A stretch of DNA of 64,000 nt from an uncultured Bacilli bacterium (GCA_934090935.1 CAKOKD010000005.1:1-64000), one strand, 5' to 3'; positions 8,456 to 17,156 are shown, counted from the stretch's first letter. Program-made: numbers and translations. Notes: a model not told the origin generated them from the letters alone.

Positions 8456-9517
8456 AGCACCACTCCCATTATATTGCTTTATTGCTCCTGCATAATTGTC
8501 TGTTGTTACTCCTTGATTTTTATAATAATCTAATTGTTTTGATGTTCCTACTGATGTATCACGATCATTAGTGCTCCAAACTTCTTGGGCATTTAACAAA
8601 TATAATTTGTCTTGGGTTTCAAAGTTTGTTTCTCCACTTGTACTTCCATGTCCAGAGATTACTTTCGTTGAAGTTATTACATTTTGTAAATCACTTGGTA
8701 AAGAACTATATATTGTTCCATTTACATATGTACGTAGTTCTGAATCTCTCCATCCGCCTACATTTGTTTTGGTACTATTGAATTTTTGTTCTGTTATTAT
8801 ATCAGAAAACTCAACTACAAATCCACATGCTGTTTCACTTGTTTCTCCATTTGTACATTCACTTTTATTTGCTATTCTTACTGTATGTGTTCCAAGAGAT
8901 CCTAAGTCTACTTCCTTTGTATCTCCTACATTATATTCACTTGTATTTCCTGTTTGTACTGCTTTTTGTATTGTTTTCCATGAATCTGTTGTAAATGATA
9001 CTGGATCTGGAATATTACTTCCTATTGTATCTCTTTCTACTGCATTGAATTCTAGTGAACATGTATATTCTTCACTTACTTCTTCTGTTGCTGTTTTATT
9101 AAGTGTTACTGTTAATGTTCCATTTATACTTTCTTTTGCTTTTACTACTGTGGCATTATTTGCTAATTCATTTTTAATACTTGTATATTTTGCAGTTGTT
9201 CCTTCCTTTGGTACACATGTTACCTTAACTTCTGCATCATAGTTACTTGAGTTGTTTGTTACTTCATATGTAAGTATACTTGTTTGATTTAATGTTTTTA
9301 ATTCTGATGTTTCAAATGTAATTATCTTCTTTGTATCATCTACTACTGATGAATATACATCCTTTCCATCTATACTTGCAGCTGTAAAGATAACTGAAAA
9401 GTCATCTTGATTTTCGCTTACCTTAGCATTTCCGTTTATTATTAATGTTGTTGAGATCGCTGCAAATCCAATTGACATTAATATAATTGCTACTATAAGC
9501 ATACTCTTCTTTTTCAT
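8327..9517 (-). CDS. Secreted TasA-like/DUF6273-like protein, putative DGR-diversified surface receptor
   Basis: This 396-residue protein has an N-terminal hydrophobic export segment (about 5-28) and a TasA-like beta domain to about residue 170, paralogous to the protein at 107-712. A DUF6273-like domain follows from about residue 180, with GGWRDSELRTYVNG, LYLLNAQEVW and YWWLRSA. The extreme C-terminus (residues ~357-388) is encoded by GC-rich NNC codons and ends GVSPAFRIA, as in C-type-lectin-like targets of diversity-generating retroelements. The role is inferred: a surface-displayed binding protein with a hypervariable ligand site. The gene stands alone behind an unusual promoter with a poly-G spacer. 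Confidence 0.8.
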   Translation of the reverse strand: MKKKSMLIVAIILMSIGFAAISTTLIINGNAKVSENQDDFSVIFTAASIDGKDVYSSVVDDTKKIITFETSELKTLNQTSILTYEVTNNSSNYDAEVKVTCVPKEGTTAKYTSIKNELANNATVVKAKESINGTLTVTLNKTATEEVSEEYTCSLEFNAVERDTIGSNIPDPVSFTTDSWKTIQKAVQTGNTSEYNVGDTKEVDLGSLGTHTVRIANKSECTNGETSETACGFVVEFSDIITEQKFNSTKTNVGGWRDSELRTYVNGTIYSSLPSDLQNVITSTKVISGHGSTSGETNFETQDKLYLLNAQEVWSTNDRDTSVGTSKQLDYYKNQGVTTDNYAGAIKQYNGSGAYWWLRSANSRITDNFLYVFNTGYWASRYAGNSNGVSPAFRIA

Positions 9518-9544
9518 ATTATACCTACTTTCCTTTACTTTTTT

Positions 9545-9571
9545 ATTTTATAATACCCCCCCGATTTTCAA
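9545..9571 (-). promoter_or_regulatory. Candidate promoter with a poly-G spacer
   Basis: On the minus strand TTGAAA is followed by 15 bases and TAAAAT. The spacer holds a run of seven G (9556-9562), striking in AT-rich DNA. An alternative TATTAT box abuts the G run and would pair with TTCAAA 21 bases upstream. Either way the run sits where a change in length would alter promoter spacing. Confidence 0.4.
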
Positions 9572-9718
9572 GTCATTTTGAAGGGTTTACATTATTTTTT
9601 TCAAATTTTTACATTTTTCTTTTTTTTACCTGACTTCACACACCTATCTTATTTCTATTATACTACATATTTGTTGTATTTTATTTTTTTTATTTTTATG
9701 TGTAAAGTAAATTATTGC

Positions 9719-9755
9719 ATAAAAAAAGACTTGATTAGTCAACTAATTCAAGTCT
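9719..9755 (-). terminator. Terminator of the ribosomal supercluster
   Basis: A stem AGACTTGAATTAGT/ACTAATCAAGTCT with one bulged base and a 2-base loop is followed by seven T on the minus strand. It overlaps the rplQ stop codon and ends the operon. Confidence 0.85.
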
Positions 9756-10076
9756 AACAGTTAAGGCGTCGTCGCCAATTCTTTCTTTTAATTTAATGAT
9801 TCTAGTATATCCACCATTTCTATTTGCATATTTTGGTGCTAATTCATCAAATATTTTACTTACTACTTTAGCATCATTATGTAAGAAAGCTAATGCTTTT
9901 CTTCTTGAAACTAATGTACCACTTTTTCCGTAAGTAATCATTTTATCAACAAATTTTCTAACTTCTTTAGCTCTAGCTTCAGTTGTTACAACATAACCAT
10001 TGTTGATTACGTCTTTAGTGATTCCAGCAAGAATACTTCTTCTGATTCTAGATTCTCTACCTAATTTTCTATACAT
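9735..10076 (-). CDS. rplQ: 50S ribosomal protein bL17
   Basis: This 113-residue bL17 protein of the large subunit starts MYRKLGRESRIRRSIL, the family signature, and keeps the GGYTRIIKLKER region near its end. The ATG at 10076 is eight bases from AAGGAGG; an in-frame ATG two codons earlier is too close to that site. It is the last gene of the cluster, following rpoA as in other Bacillota, and its stop lies within the operon terminator. Confidence 0.95.
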   Translation of the reverse strand: MYRKLGRESRIRRSILAGITKDVINNGYVVTTEARAKEVRKFVDKMITYGKSGTLVSRRKALAFLHNDAKVVSKIFDELAPKYANRNGGYTRIIKLKERIGDDALTVRLELVD

Positions 10077-10099
10077 CGTCATATCCTCCTTCTTTGGTT

Positions 10100-11038
10100 T
10101 TAGTCTTTAAATTTTAATCCCATTTCATTTACTTTATCGATTACTTCTTTAAGTGATTTCTTACCTAAATTTCTAATCTTAGTAACTTCAACTTCTCTTT
10201 TATCGATTAAGTCTTGCATTGTATGAATATTTGCTCTCTTTAAGCAGTTATAAGCTCTTACACTGAATTCAATTTCTTCAATTGGAGTTTCAAGAGTTTT
10301 AGTTATTGTATCTACTTTCTTTTCAGCAATTATTCCTGTTACATCAGCTATATGATTTAAATCAGTAATAATATTTAAATGTTCAATTAAAATTCTACTT
10401 GCTAATGCCATACATTCTTCTGGAGTTATAGATCCATTAGTGTATACAGACATTATTAGTTTGTCATAGTTTTCATTATGACCTACACGAGCACTTTCAA
10501 CTTCAAATGCTACGTTTTCAACTGGAGAATAAATTGAATCGATAGGAATTAATCCAACAACATCTCCAAGTGTTTTCTTGTTTTCTTTTGCATCAACATA
10601 TCCACGACCATTATTAACAGTCATTTCAATATCAATTTTTCCACCCTTAACTAAATTACAAATAACTAAATCAGGATTTACTATTTCGATATCAGCGTCA
10701 TGTTCAATTTCACCAGCTGTAACAGGTCCTTCCTTAGCAGCAGAAAGTTTAATTACTTTCTTTTCTGTTGAATGATTCTTTACAACTAAAGTTTTGATAT
10801 TAAGAATAATGTTCATAACATCTTCTCTAACACCATCAATTTTTTGGAATTCATGTAAAACTCCATCAATTTTAACACTAGTAACAGCCGAACCAGGCAT
10901 ACTAGATAACATAACTCTTCTTAATGCATTACCTATAGTTGTACCAAAACCTCTTTCAAGTGGTTCTAGTTCAAATTTTCCATAATTCTTACTTTCACAA
11001 TATTCAGTAATTTTATAGTCTGGTTTTTCAAAATTCAT
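10100..11038 (-). CDS. rpoA: RNA polymerase alpha subunit
   Basis: The 312-residue alpha subunit has the N-terminal dimerisation domain (about 1-230, with FGTTIGNALRRVMLSSMPG) and a C-terminal helix-hairpin-helix domain (about 250-312, with CLKRANIHTMQDLI and IRNLGKKSL), which binds UP elements and activators. Length is normal for Bacillota. It lies between rpsK and rplQ as usual. Confidence 0.97.
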   Translation of the reverse strand: MNFEKPDYKITEYCESKNYGKFELEPLERGFGTTIGNALRRVMLSSMPGSAVTSVKIDGVLHEFQKIDGVREDVMNIILNIKTLVVKNHSTEKKVIKLSAAKEGPVTAGEIEHDADIEIVNPDLVICNLVKGGKIDIEMTVNNGRGYVDAKENKKTLGDVVGLIPIDSIYSPVENVAFEVESARVGHNENYDKLIMSVYTNGSITPEECMALASRILIEHLNIITDLNHIADVTGIIAEKKVDTITKTLETPIEEIEFSVRAYNCLKRANIHTMQDLIDKREVEVTKIRNLGKKSLKEVIDKVNEMGLKFKD

Positions 11039-11062
11039 ATTTAAATCCTCTTTTCCTTTGTA

Positions 11063-11446
11063 TTAGTTTCTTGGACGTTTTGGTGGTCTACAACCATTAT
11101 GTGGTACTGGTGTTTCATCGTTAATAGCAGTGATTTCTAATCCTACTGATTGAAGTGAACGAATAGCAGTTTCTCTACCTCCACCTAATCCTTTAACGAA
11201 TACTTCAACTTTAACAACTCCAGCATCCATAGCAGCTTTTCCTGCAGATTCAGCAGCAAGTCCTGCAGCATAAGGAGTTTTCTTTTTACTACCTTTATAA
11301 CCAATAGTTCCAGAAGATGCCCAACTGATTGTATTACCATCTTTATCTGTAATAGTAACTAATGTATTATTATAAGATGAAGATATATGAGCTTGAGCTT
11401 CAGGAATATTCTTTTTAATTTTTCTTTTTCTTCTATTATAAGCCAT
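11063..11446 (-). CDS. rpsK: 30S ribosomal protein uS11
   Basis: This 127-residue platform protein of the small subunit shows the SSYNNTLVTITD and GGGRETAIRSL motifs and ends in the conserved HNGCRPPKRPRN tail. A good ribosome site precedes the ATG. It is cotranscribed between rpsM and rpoA. Confidence 0.97.
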   Translation of the reverse strand: MAYNRRKRKIKKNIPEAQAHISSSYNNTLVTITDKDGNTISWASSGTIGYKGSKKKTPYAAGLAAESAGKAAMDAGVVKVEVFVKGLGGGRETAIRSLQSVGLEITAINDETPVPHNGCRPPKRPRN

Positions 11447-11464
11447 TATTATACCTCCTATTTA

Positions 11465-11839
11465 TTATTTACCAACTTTTTTCTTGTTAGCAACTACTTT
11501 ACCTTTTCCTTTACGAGTTTTAGCATTACTTCTAGTACTTTGTCCGTGAACTGGTAAACCTTTAATATGTCTTATACCTTGATAAGATTTAATTTCCATT
11601 TTGTTTTTGATGTTCATTTGAACTTCTCTACGAAGTTCTCCTTCAACTACAAATTTATCAACTTCAGTTCTTAATAAAGCTTCTTGTTCAGTAGTTAAAT
11701 CTCTTACTTTCATTTCAGGATCAATTTTAGCTTCTGCACAGATTTTTTTAGCAGTGCTTTGTCCTACTCCATAAATAGCAGTTAAACCAATATATAAAGC
11801 TTTATCTTTTGGTAATTCTATATTTTTAATACGTGCCAT
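11465..11839 (-). CDS. rpsM: 30S ribosomal protein uS13
   Basis: The 124-residue head protein contacts the P-site tRNA through its basic tail. The helix-two-turn-helix region IYGVGQSTAKKIC and the YQGIRHIKGLPVHGQ motif identify it, followed by a Lys-rich C-terminus. It sits between rpmJ and rpsK. Confidence 0.97.
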   Translation of the reverse strand: MARIKNIELPKDKALYIGLTAIYGVGQSTAKKICAEAKIDPEMKVRDLTTEQEALLRTEVDKFVVEGELRREVQMNIKNKMEIKSYQGIRHIKGLPVHGQSTRSNAKTRKGKGKVVANKKKVGK

Positions 11840-11853
11840 ATATTATTTTCCTC

Positions 11854-11967
11854 CTAGCCTTGTACTTGTTTGTGTTTTGGATTTTCACAAATAATTCTAA
11901 TTTTACCTTTTCTTTTTATTGTTCTGCATTTTGCACACATTTTTTTAACTGATGCTCTTACTTTCAT
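11854..11967 (-). CDS. rpmJ: 50S ribosomal protein bL36
   Basis: A 37-codon ORF translates to MKVRASVKKMCAKC followed by a basic stretch and ICENPKHKQVQG. It has the CxxC, Cys and His zinc ligands of the zinc-binding form of bL36. GGAGG precedes the ATG. It fills the gap between infA and rpsM where rpmJ is expected. Confidence 0.95.
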   Translation of the reverse strand: MKVRASVKKMCAKCRTIKRKGKIRIICENPKHKQVQG

Positions 11968-11980
11968 AAAATTTCCTCCA

Positions 11981-12193
11981 TTATTTTCTATATTTTATAA
12001 TCCCATGTGTTAAATCAGTTGGTGACATTTCTACTGTAACTCTATCACCTGCTAAAATACGGATCATGTTCATACGTATTTTACCAGAAACACGGGCAGT
12101 TACAATAAGCTTATTATCTAACTCAATCTTATATATTTCATGAGTTACGTCGATTACTTTACCTTCGACTTCAATTTTTTGCTCTTTAGCCAT
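11981..12193 (-). CDS. infA: Translation initiation factor IF-1
   Basis: This is a single S1-like OB-fold protein of 70 residues. IF-1 binds the A site during initiation. The VTARVSGKIRMNMIRIL and DRVTVEMSPTDLTHGII motifs are typical. It lies three bases after the map stop, indicating translational coupling. Confidence 0.95.
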   Translation of the reverse strand: MAKEQKIEVEGKVIDVTHEIYKIELDNKLIVTARVSGKIRMNMIRILAGDRVTVEMSPTDLTHGIIKYRK

Positions 12194-12196
12194 TTT

Positions 12197-12943
12197 TCAC
12201 TCTCCTGTAAGAATTTCATATCCATCTTTTCTTATAGCAACGGTATGTTCAAAGTGAGCGCTTGGACGTCCATCTTCAGTTACGATTGTCCAGTCGTCAT
12301 CTAACATTACAACATATCTCTTTCCAGCTGTTAACATTGGTTCGACAGCTATAACCATGCCTTCTTTTAATTTTACTCCAGTATTGTAAATTCCATAGTT
12401 TGGAACATCTGGATCTTCATGTAATTCATGACCTACTCCGTGTCCAACAAGTTCATGTACAACACCTAAGCCATGCTTTTTAGCATATTGACCAATTCTA
12501 GCTGAGGCATTTCCAAGTGGAACTCCAGCTTTCAATTCTTTTAATCCGGTAAATAATGCTTTTTCAGTATGATACATTAAATATTCTTTTTCTTTATTTA
12601 TCTTACCCACTGGATAAGTCCATGCCGAATCAGAATGATAACCTTTATAAAGTGTACAAATATCTAGGGTAACAATATCGCCTTCTTCAAGACATCTATC
12701 GCTTCCAATTCCATGTACAACTTCATCATTTACTGATATACATATATTTCCAGGATAGCCTTCATATCCTAAGCAACTAGGCACTCCGCCTTTGCTTCTA
12801 ATGAATTCTCCAGCTAAATCATCTATATATTTAGTTGTTACTCCAGGTTTTAAAAATTGTTTTAAATATTGATGAGTTTCGTATGTAATATGACCTGATT
12901 CTTTAATTAATTTAATTTCATCATCAGTATAAATATTAATCAT
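12197..12943 (-). CDS. map: Methionine aminopeptidase, type I
   Basis: This 248-residue cytosolic metalloprotease removes the initiator Met from nascent proteins. Metal ligands are visible in VTLDICTLYKGYHSD (two Asp), GHGVGHELHEDPDVPNYG (His) and VAVEPMLTAG (Glu). It lacks the N-terminal zinc-finger extension of other types. The start codon overlaps the end of adk by eight bases, and infA follows after three, so the three are coupled. Confidence 0.95.
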   Translation of the reverse strand: MINIYTDDEIKLIKESGHITYETHQYLKQFLKPGVTTKYIDDLAGEFIRSKGGVPSCLGYEGYPGNICISVNDEVVHGIGSDRCLEEGDIVTLDICTLYKGYHSDSAWTYPVGKINKEKEYLMYHTEKALFTGLKELKAGVPLGNASARIGQYAKKHGLGVVHELVGHGVGHELHEDPDVPNYGIYNTGVKLKEGMVIAVEPMLTAGKRYVVMLDDDWTIVTEDGRPSAHFEHTVAIRKDGYEILTGE

Positions 12944-13586
12944 TAACTACACCCTCTATTTCTTTAAAAGTTTCTTCCGGAGATAAACTTGCTATCACGT
13001 TAATTATACCTAACTTTTCGTAATAGTCAAGTAAAGGTTTGGTATTATTTAAATATGTTTGAAATCTTTCTTTAAAAGTATCCTCATTATCATCACTTCT
13101 TGATGTTAATGGAACCTTGCAATCATCACATAGATCTTTTTCTTTTGGCATAAGATCTTCTTCATATTTATTATAACCTCTACCACAACTTGGACAACTC
13201 ATTCTTCCAACAGCTCTTTTCATTGCTGTTAATTCATCAATATCCAAATATATAACACAATCTAGTTTAAAATTTAATTCATTTGCTAACTTATTTAAAC
13301 TTTCAGCTTGATTTGTAGTTCGAGGATATCCATCAAATATAAACTTTGAAGATACCCCTGAACTTTCAATCTTATTTTTTAATAAGTTTAAAACTATTTC
13401 ATCACTGATAAGTTTACCAGCTTCCATAAGTTTTTTTATATCTTTACCAAGAAGACTTTCTTTTTTTACTTCTTCTCTTAATAAGTCTCCTGTAGAAATA
13501 TGTTTATATCCATATTTCTTAACTAGCATTTCACTTTGCGTTCCCTTACCAGCAGCAGGAGGCGCTATAAAGATAATGTTTTTCAT
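12936..13586 (-). CDS. adk: Adenylate kinase, zinc-lid form
   Basis: This 216-residue enzyme converts ATP plus AMP to two ADP. The lid carries CPSC and CDDC zinc ligands at about residues 130-155, as in Gram-positive enzymes. The NMP-binding region (STGDLLREEV, FDGYPRT) is intact. The P-loop is odd: it reads APPAAGKGTQ rather than the usual GPPGAGKGTQ, so two glycines are alanines, although the GKGT catalytic part is kept. The ATG overlaps the secY TGA stop as ATGA. Confidence 0.95.
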   Translation of the reverse strand: MKNIIFIAPPAAGKGTQSEMLVKKYGYKHISTGDLLREEVKKESLLGKDIKKLMEAGKLISDEIVLNLLKNKIESSGVSSKFIFDGYPRTTNQAESLNKLANELNFKLDCVIYLDIDELTAMKRAVGRMSCPSCGRGYNKYEEDLMPKEKDLCDDCKVPLTSRSDDNEDTFKERFQTYLNNTKPLLDYYEKLGIINVIASLSPEETFKEIEGVVND

Positions 13587-14851
13587 CTTCTATGTCTTCT
13601 CTTTCTACTACCTTGATAACTTCTACTAACAACGCTACTTTCAAGTTGTTTATAAGTTTCAAGAGCAACACCAACTACAATTAGTAATCCTGTACCTCCA
13701 AGTGTTACAGCACTTGATAATGAAGATACTTTACTAAATAATATTGGAATAGAAGCTATAACAATTAGGAATAAACTTCCAACAACTGTTAATCTAGAAA
13801 TTGTTCCTTTTAAGAACATCTCTGTTTTTTCACCAGGAGTAATTCCTGGAATATAACTTCTATTTTTATCTAAGTTTTCACTCATCTCTTTTGGATTAAG
13901 TTCCATAAGTGTATATACATATCCAAAAGCAAATATTAATACTATATATAATATATAACCAGTTAAAGTTGTATAGTTTAAATAGTTATTAACAATGTTT
14001 TGAAACTCTGTATTTTTTACAAATTGAGCAATTAATGTAGGAATACTTGTTAGAGCACTAGCAAATATTACTGGCATAACACTAGCTGAGTTTAATTTCA
14101 AAGGAATATAAGATTGTTCTTTATTATAAGAACTATCTGTTCTTTGACTATGTTGTATTGGAATTCTTCTTTCAGATATTTGCATGTATACAACTCCTAC
14201 TAGAATAACTAAATAAGCTATTATAAATAATACAAATAAGCTTATTCCAACAACACGTGTAAATGTATCAGCTAAGATTAAGTCTTTAAATGCTGTTATA
14301 AATGTTGATGGTAATGTATTAACGATACCAGCCATAATAAATAGTGATACACCATTACCTAATCCTTTATTTGTAACTACATCAGCTAACCATAATAGTA
14401 ATGAAGTTCCTGCTGTTAATATTATTGTTGTTTTTAATATTTCAACAGTGCTTCCTCCCATAAATGCAACCGCATATATATAACCTTGAATAAACGCGAA
14501 TAGAATACCTAGGTATCTATTGATCTTATTTATCTTTTGTCTACCTGTTGCACCTTGTTCCTTTAATTCTTTAAAATATGGAATAATATCCATTTGTAAT
14601 AATTGTGTAAGGATTGTTGCCGAAATATATGGCATTACACCTAACGCAAATATTGAAAAAGTCTTTAAACTACCACCACTCATTAGATTTAGTAAATCTA
14701 AGAAATCCAAATTTTGAGTAATACTTTTTGCATGAGGAACCATTATGTTAGTACCTAATCCAAAGATAGCTAAAATAGCTAAGGTGATATAAATTCTTTT
14801 TCTTAAATCTTTATTTTTGGAACTAAATAGTCCTTTAAGACTTTTGAACAT
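13583..14851 (-). CDS. secY: Protein translocase subunit SecY
   Basis: This is the 422-residue core channel of the Sec translocon, with ten predicted membrane helices. Typical motifs are GVMPYISATILTQLL, the QRTDSSYNKEQSYIPLKLN region and PGEKTEMFLKGTISRLT. It ends in a very basic tail (RKRRHRR) and a TGA stop, which shows that TGA is not read as Trp here. It lies between rplO and adk, the usual spc-operon place. Confidence 0.97.
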   Translation of the reverse strand: MFKSLKGLFSSKNKDLRKRIYITLAILAIFGLGTNIMVPHAKSITQNLDFLDLLNLMSGGSLKTFSIFALGVMPYISATILTQLLQMDIIPYFKELKEQGATGRQKINKINRYLGILFAFIQGYIYAVAFMGGSTVEILKTTIILTAGTSLLLWLADVVTNKGLGNGVSLFIMAGIVNTLPSTFITAFKDLILADTFTRVVGISLFVLFIIAYLVILVGVVYMQISERRIPIQHSQRTDSSYNKEQSYIPLKLNSASVMPVIFASALTSIPTLIAQFVKNTEFQNIVNNYLNYTTLTGYILYIVLIFAFGYVYTLMELNPKEMSENLDKNRSYIPGITPGEKTEMFLKGTISRLTVVGSLFLIVIASIPILFSKVSSLSSAVTLGGTGLLIVVGVALETYKQLESSVVSRSYQGSRKRRHRR

Positions 14852-14853
14852 CT

Positions 14854-15294
14854 TTAAATCACCTCTGCTGTTCCGCCTAATTCTTCAATCTTTGTAACAG
14901 CTCTTGATGAGAATCTATGAGCTTTAACATTAACCTTCTTTTCTAATTTACCATTAGCAAGTACTTTGATACCAGCTAATTGTTTTTTTACAATACCCAT
15001 TTCTTTTAAAAGTTCTGGAGTAATTGTATCACCATCATTAAATCTATTTAAATCAGATAAATTGATAGTTGCATATTTTGTTTGGAATCTAGCATTATTG
15101 AATCCTCTTTTTGGTATTCTTCTATATAATGGAGATTGTCCACCTTCGAACCAAGCTTTAATGCTTGCTCCACTTCTTGATTTTTGTCCGTTTTCACCAC
15201 GAGTAGATGTTTTACCCATTCCAGATCCTGGTCCACGTCCAACTCTTTTTCTTACTTTAGTTTCTGGAGATTTTTCTAAACTATTTAACTTCAT
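14854..15294 (-). CDS. rplO: 50S ribosomal protein uL15
   Basis: This 146-residue uL15 has the Gly-rich N-terminal arm (RVGRGPGSGMGKTSTRG) that threads into 23S rRNA and a globular C-terminus. The ATG at 15294 has GAGGAG seven bases upstream, inside the end of rpsE. An upstream in-frame extension is not needed. Only one base separates it from the rpsE stop, so the rpmD gene usually found here is absent. Confidence 0.95.
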   Translation of the reverse strand: MKLNSLEKSPETKVRKRVGRGPGSGMGKTSTRGENGQKSRSGASIKAWFEGGQSPLYRRIPKRGFNNARFQTKYATINLSDLNRFNDGDTITPELLKEMGIVKKQLAGIKVLANGKLEKKVNVKAHRFSSRAVTKIEELGGTAEVI

Positions 15295-15295
15295 A

Positions 15296-15805
15296 TTATA
15301 ACTCCTCAACTTTCTTACCACGTAATTCTGCGATTTGTTCAGCAGTACGTTGTGATTTTAAAGCTTCTAGTGTAGCTTTAGCAACGTTAACTTGAGTATT
15401 TGATCCTAAAGATTTAGAAACGATATCTTTAACACCAGCTAATTCAAGAACGGCACGAGCAGCACCACCAGCGATGATTCCTGTACCTTTTGGAGCAGGT
15501 TTAATCATAACTTTAGCTCTTCCACATACTCCAATAGCTTCATGTGGAATAGTTCTAGCATCAACTAGAGATACTCTAACTAAATTCTTATTAGCAGCTT
15601 GTAAGCCTTTCTTAATTGCTTCAGGTACTTCATTAGCTTTACCTGTTCCAATTCCTACTAATCCTTTTCCGTCACCAACTACCATAGTAGCTGAAAATCT
15701 AAAATGACGTCCACCTTTAGTAACTTTTGTTACTCTAGAGATGGTAATAACTTTTTCATCTAAAAGTTTTTTCTTAGGGTCCATAACTTTTTCTTGTCTT
15801 GCCAT
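15296..15805 (-). CDS. rpsE: 30S ribosomal protein uS5
   Basis: The 169-residue uS5 has the N-terminal double-stranded RNA-binding-like domain with GGRHFRFSATMVVGDG (about residues 31-46) and the C-terminal domain with GAARAVLELAG. It takes part in decoding fidelity and helicase activity of the ribosome. It is followed directly by rplO. Confidence 0.97.
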   Translation of the reverse strand: MARQEKVMDPKKKLLDEKVITISRVTKVTKGGRHFRFSATMVVGDGKGLVGIGTGKANEVPEAIKKGLQAANKNLVRVSLVDARTIPHEAIGVCGRAKVMIKPAPKGTGIIAGGAARAVLELAGVKDIVSKSLGSNTQVNVAKATLEALKSQRTAEQIAELRGKKVEEL

Positions 15806-15815
15806 AATCTACCTC

Positions 15816-16172
15816 CTAAAATTCCAATCCAGCTTCACGTGCAGCTTCAGCTAAAGCTTCAACACGTCCATGATATTGGTATCCACCTCTATCGAATACT
15901 ACTTTTGTAATACCAGCTTTTTTAGCTTTTTTAGCAACATCAGCACCTACTAATTTAGCACCTTCAACGTTTCCACCATTTTTGATTTTTAATTCAACAC
16001 TTGAAGAACTAACTAAGGTAGTTCCTTTTTCGTCATCAATTATTTGTGCGAAAATATGAGAATTAGATCTAAATACATTTAATCTTGGACATTCGCTTGT
16101 GCCCATAACTTTATTACGAACTCTTGCATGTCTTCTTTGTCTTGCGACATTAGTTGATTCTTTCTTTATCAT
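15816..16172 (-). CDS. rplR: 50S ribosomal protein uL18
   Basis: This 118-residue uL18 binds 5S rRNA. The family motifs RRHARVRNKVMGT, PRLNVFRSN.HIFAQIID and VVFDRGGYQYHGRV are all present. It lies between rplF and rpsE with normal spacing. Confidence 0.97.
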   Translation of the reverse strand: MIKKESTNVARQRRHARVRNKVMGTSECPRLNVFRSNSHIFAQIIDDEKGTTLVSSSSVELKIKNGGNVEGAKLVGADVAKKAKKAGITKVVFDRGGYQYHGRVEALAEAAREAGLEF

Positions 16173-16186
16173 ATTAACCCTCCTAC

Positions 16187-16726
16187 CTATTTAGATGCTT
16201 TCTTTCCTTCTTTACGTCTTATGTATTCGCCTTTATAACGTATACCTTTACCTTTATAAGGTTCTGGTTCACGAATCTTACGAACATTAGCCGCAAATTC
16301 AGATACTTTTTGTTTATCAATTCCACTTACAGTAATTTCAGTATTTGATACTGATTCAACTTTTAAATCACTTGGAACTGTTACTTCGATTGGATGAGAA
16401 TATCCAGCAGAAACTGTAATTTTGTTTCCAGCTACATTAAATCTATATCCAACACCAACAGCTTCTAATCCTTTTTGGAAGCCTTCAGAAACCCCAATTA
16501 ACATATTTGAGATTAATGCATTAGTTGTTCCGTGTAAAGATTTTACTTGTTTAGTCTCATTTGCACGAGTAACTGTAATAGTTTCATCTTTTACTTCAAC
16601 AGTTATATCTTTATTAAAAGTATAACTTAATTCTCCTTTTGGTCCTTTAACAGTGATAGTATTACCTTCAACTGTTGCAGTAACACCAGCAGGAACTTTT
16701 AAAACTCTATTTCCTATTCTACTCAT
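16187..16726 (-). CDS. rplF: 50S ribosomal protein uL6
   Basis: The 179-residue uL6 is made of two repeated alpha/beta domains and binds near the factor-binding centre. It starts MSRIGNRVLKVP, as in the family, so the ATG at 16726 is chosen over an in-frame ATG eight codons upstream. PEPYKGKGIRYKGEYIRRKEGK near the C-terminus is the conserved signature, seen here in shorter parts. Confidence 0.95.
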   Translation of the reverse strand: MSRIGNRVLKVPAGVTATVEGNTITVKGPKGELSYTFNKDITVEVKDETITVTRANETKQVKSLHGTTNALISNMLIGVSEGFQKGLEAVGVGYRFNVAGNKITVSAGYSHPIEVTVPSDLKVESVSNTEITVSGIDKQKVSEFAANVRKIREPEPYKGKGIRYKGEYIRRKEGKKASK

Positions 16727-16743
16727 AACCAATATTTTCCTTG

Positions 16744-17142
16744 TTACCAAATGTAAGCAAGTACTTCTCCTCCTAGCTTTTTATTTCTAGCATCTCTATC
16801 AGTCATAATACCTTCAGAAGTAGATATTATTGCTATACCTAAACCATTTAGAACTCTAGGAAGTTCATCACATTTGGCATAAACTCTTAAACCAGATTTA
16901 CTGATTCTTTTTAAACCAGTGATAACTCTAACTTTTTTATCTTCAGCATATTTTAAGTTTAATGTTAAAGTGTTTCCATTAGGAGCTTCAACTAGTTTAT
17001 AATCGCTTATATATCCTTCTTCTTTTAAGATTCTAGCGATTTCTACTGTCATTTTTGTTCCAATAACATCAACAGTATCATATTTCATTTGATTTGCATT
17101 ACGAATTCTTGTAAGCATATCTGCTATTTTATCTGCTACCAT
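16744..17142 (-). CDS. rpsH: 30S ribosomal protein uS8
   Basis: The 132-residue uS8 binds the central domain of 16S rRNA. It begins MVADKIADMLTRIRNA and ends STSEGIMTDRDARNKKLGG, both diagnostic. AAGGAAG precedes the ATG at 17142; upstream in-frame codons run into the rpsN stop region and are unlikely to be used. Confidence 0.95.
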   Translation of the reverse strand: MVADKIADMLTRIRNANQMKYDTVDVIGTKMTVEIARILKEEGYISDYKLVEAPNGNTLTLNLKYAEDKKVRVITGLKRISKSGLRVYAKCDELPRVLNGLGIAIISTSEGIMTDRDARNKKLGGEVLAYIW

Positions 17143-17156
17143 AATTAACTTCCTTT

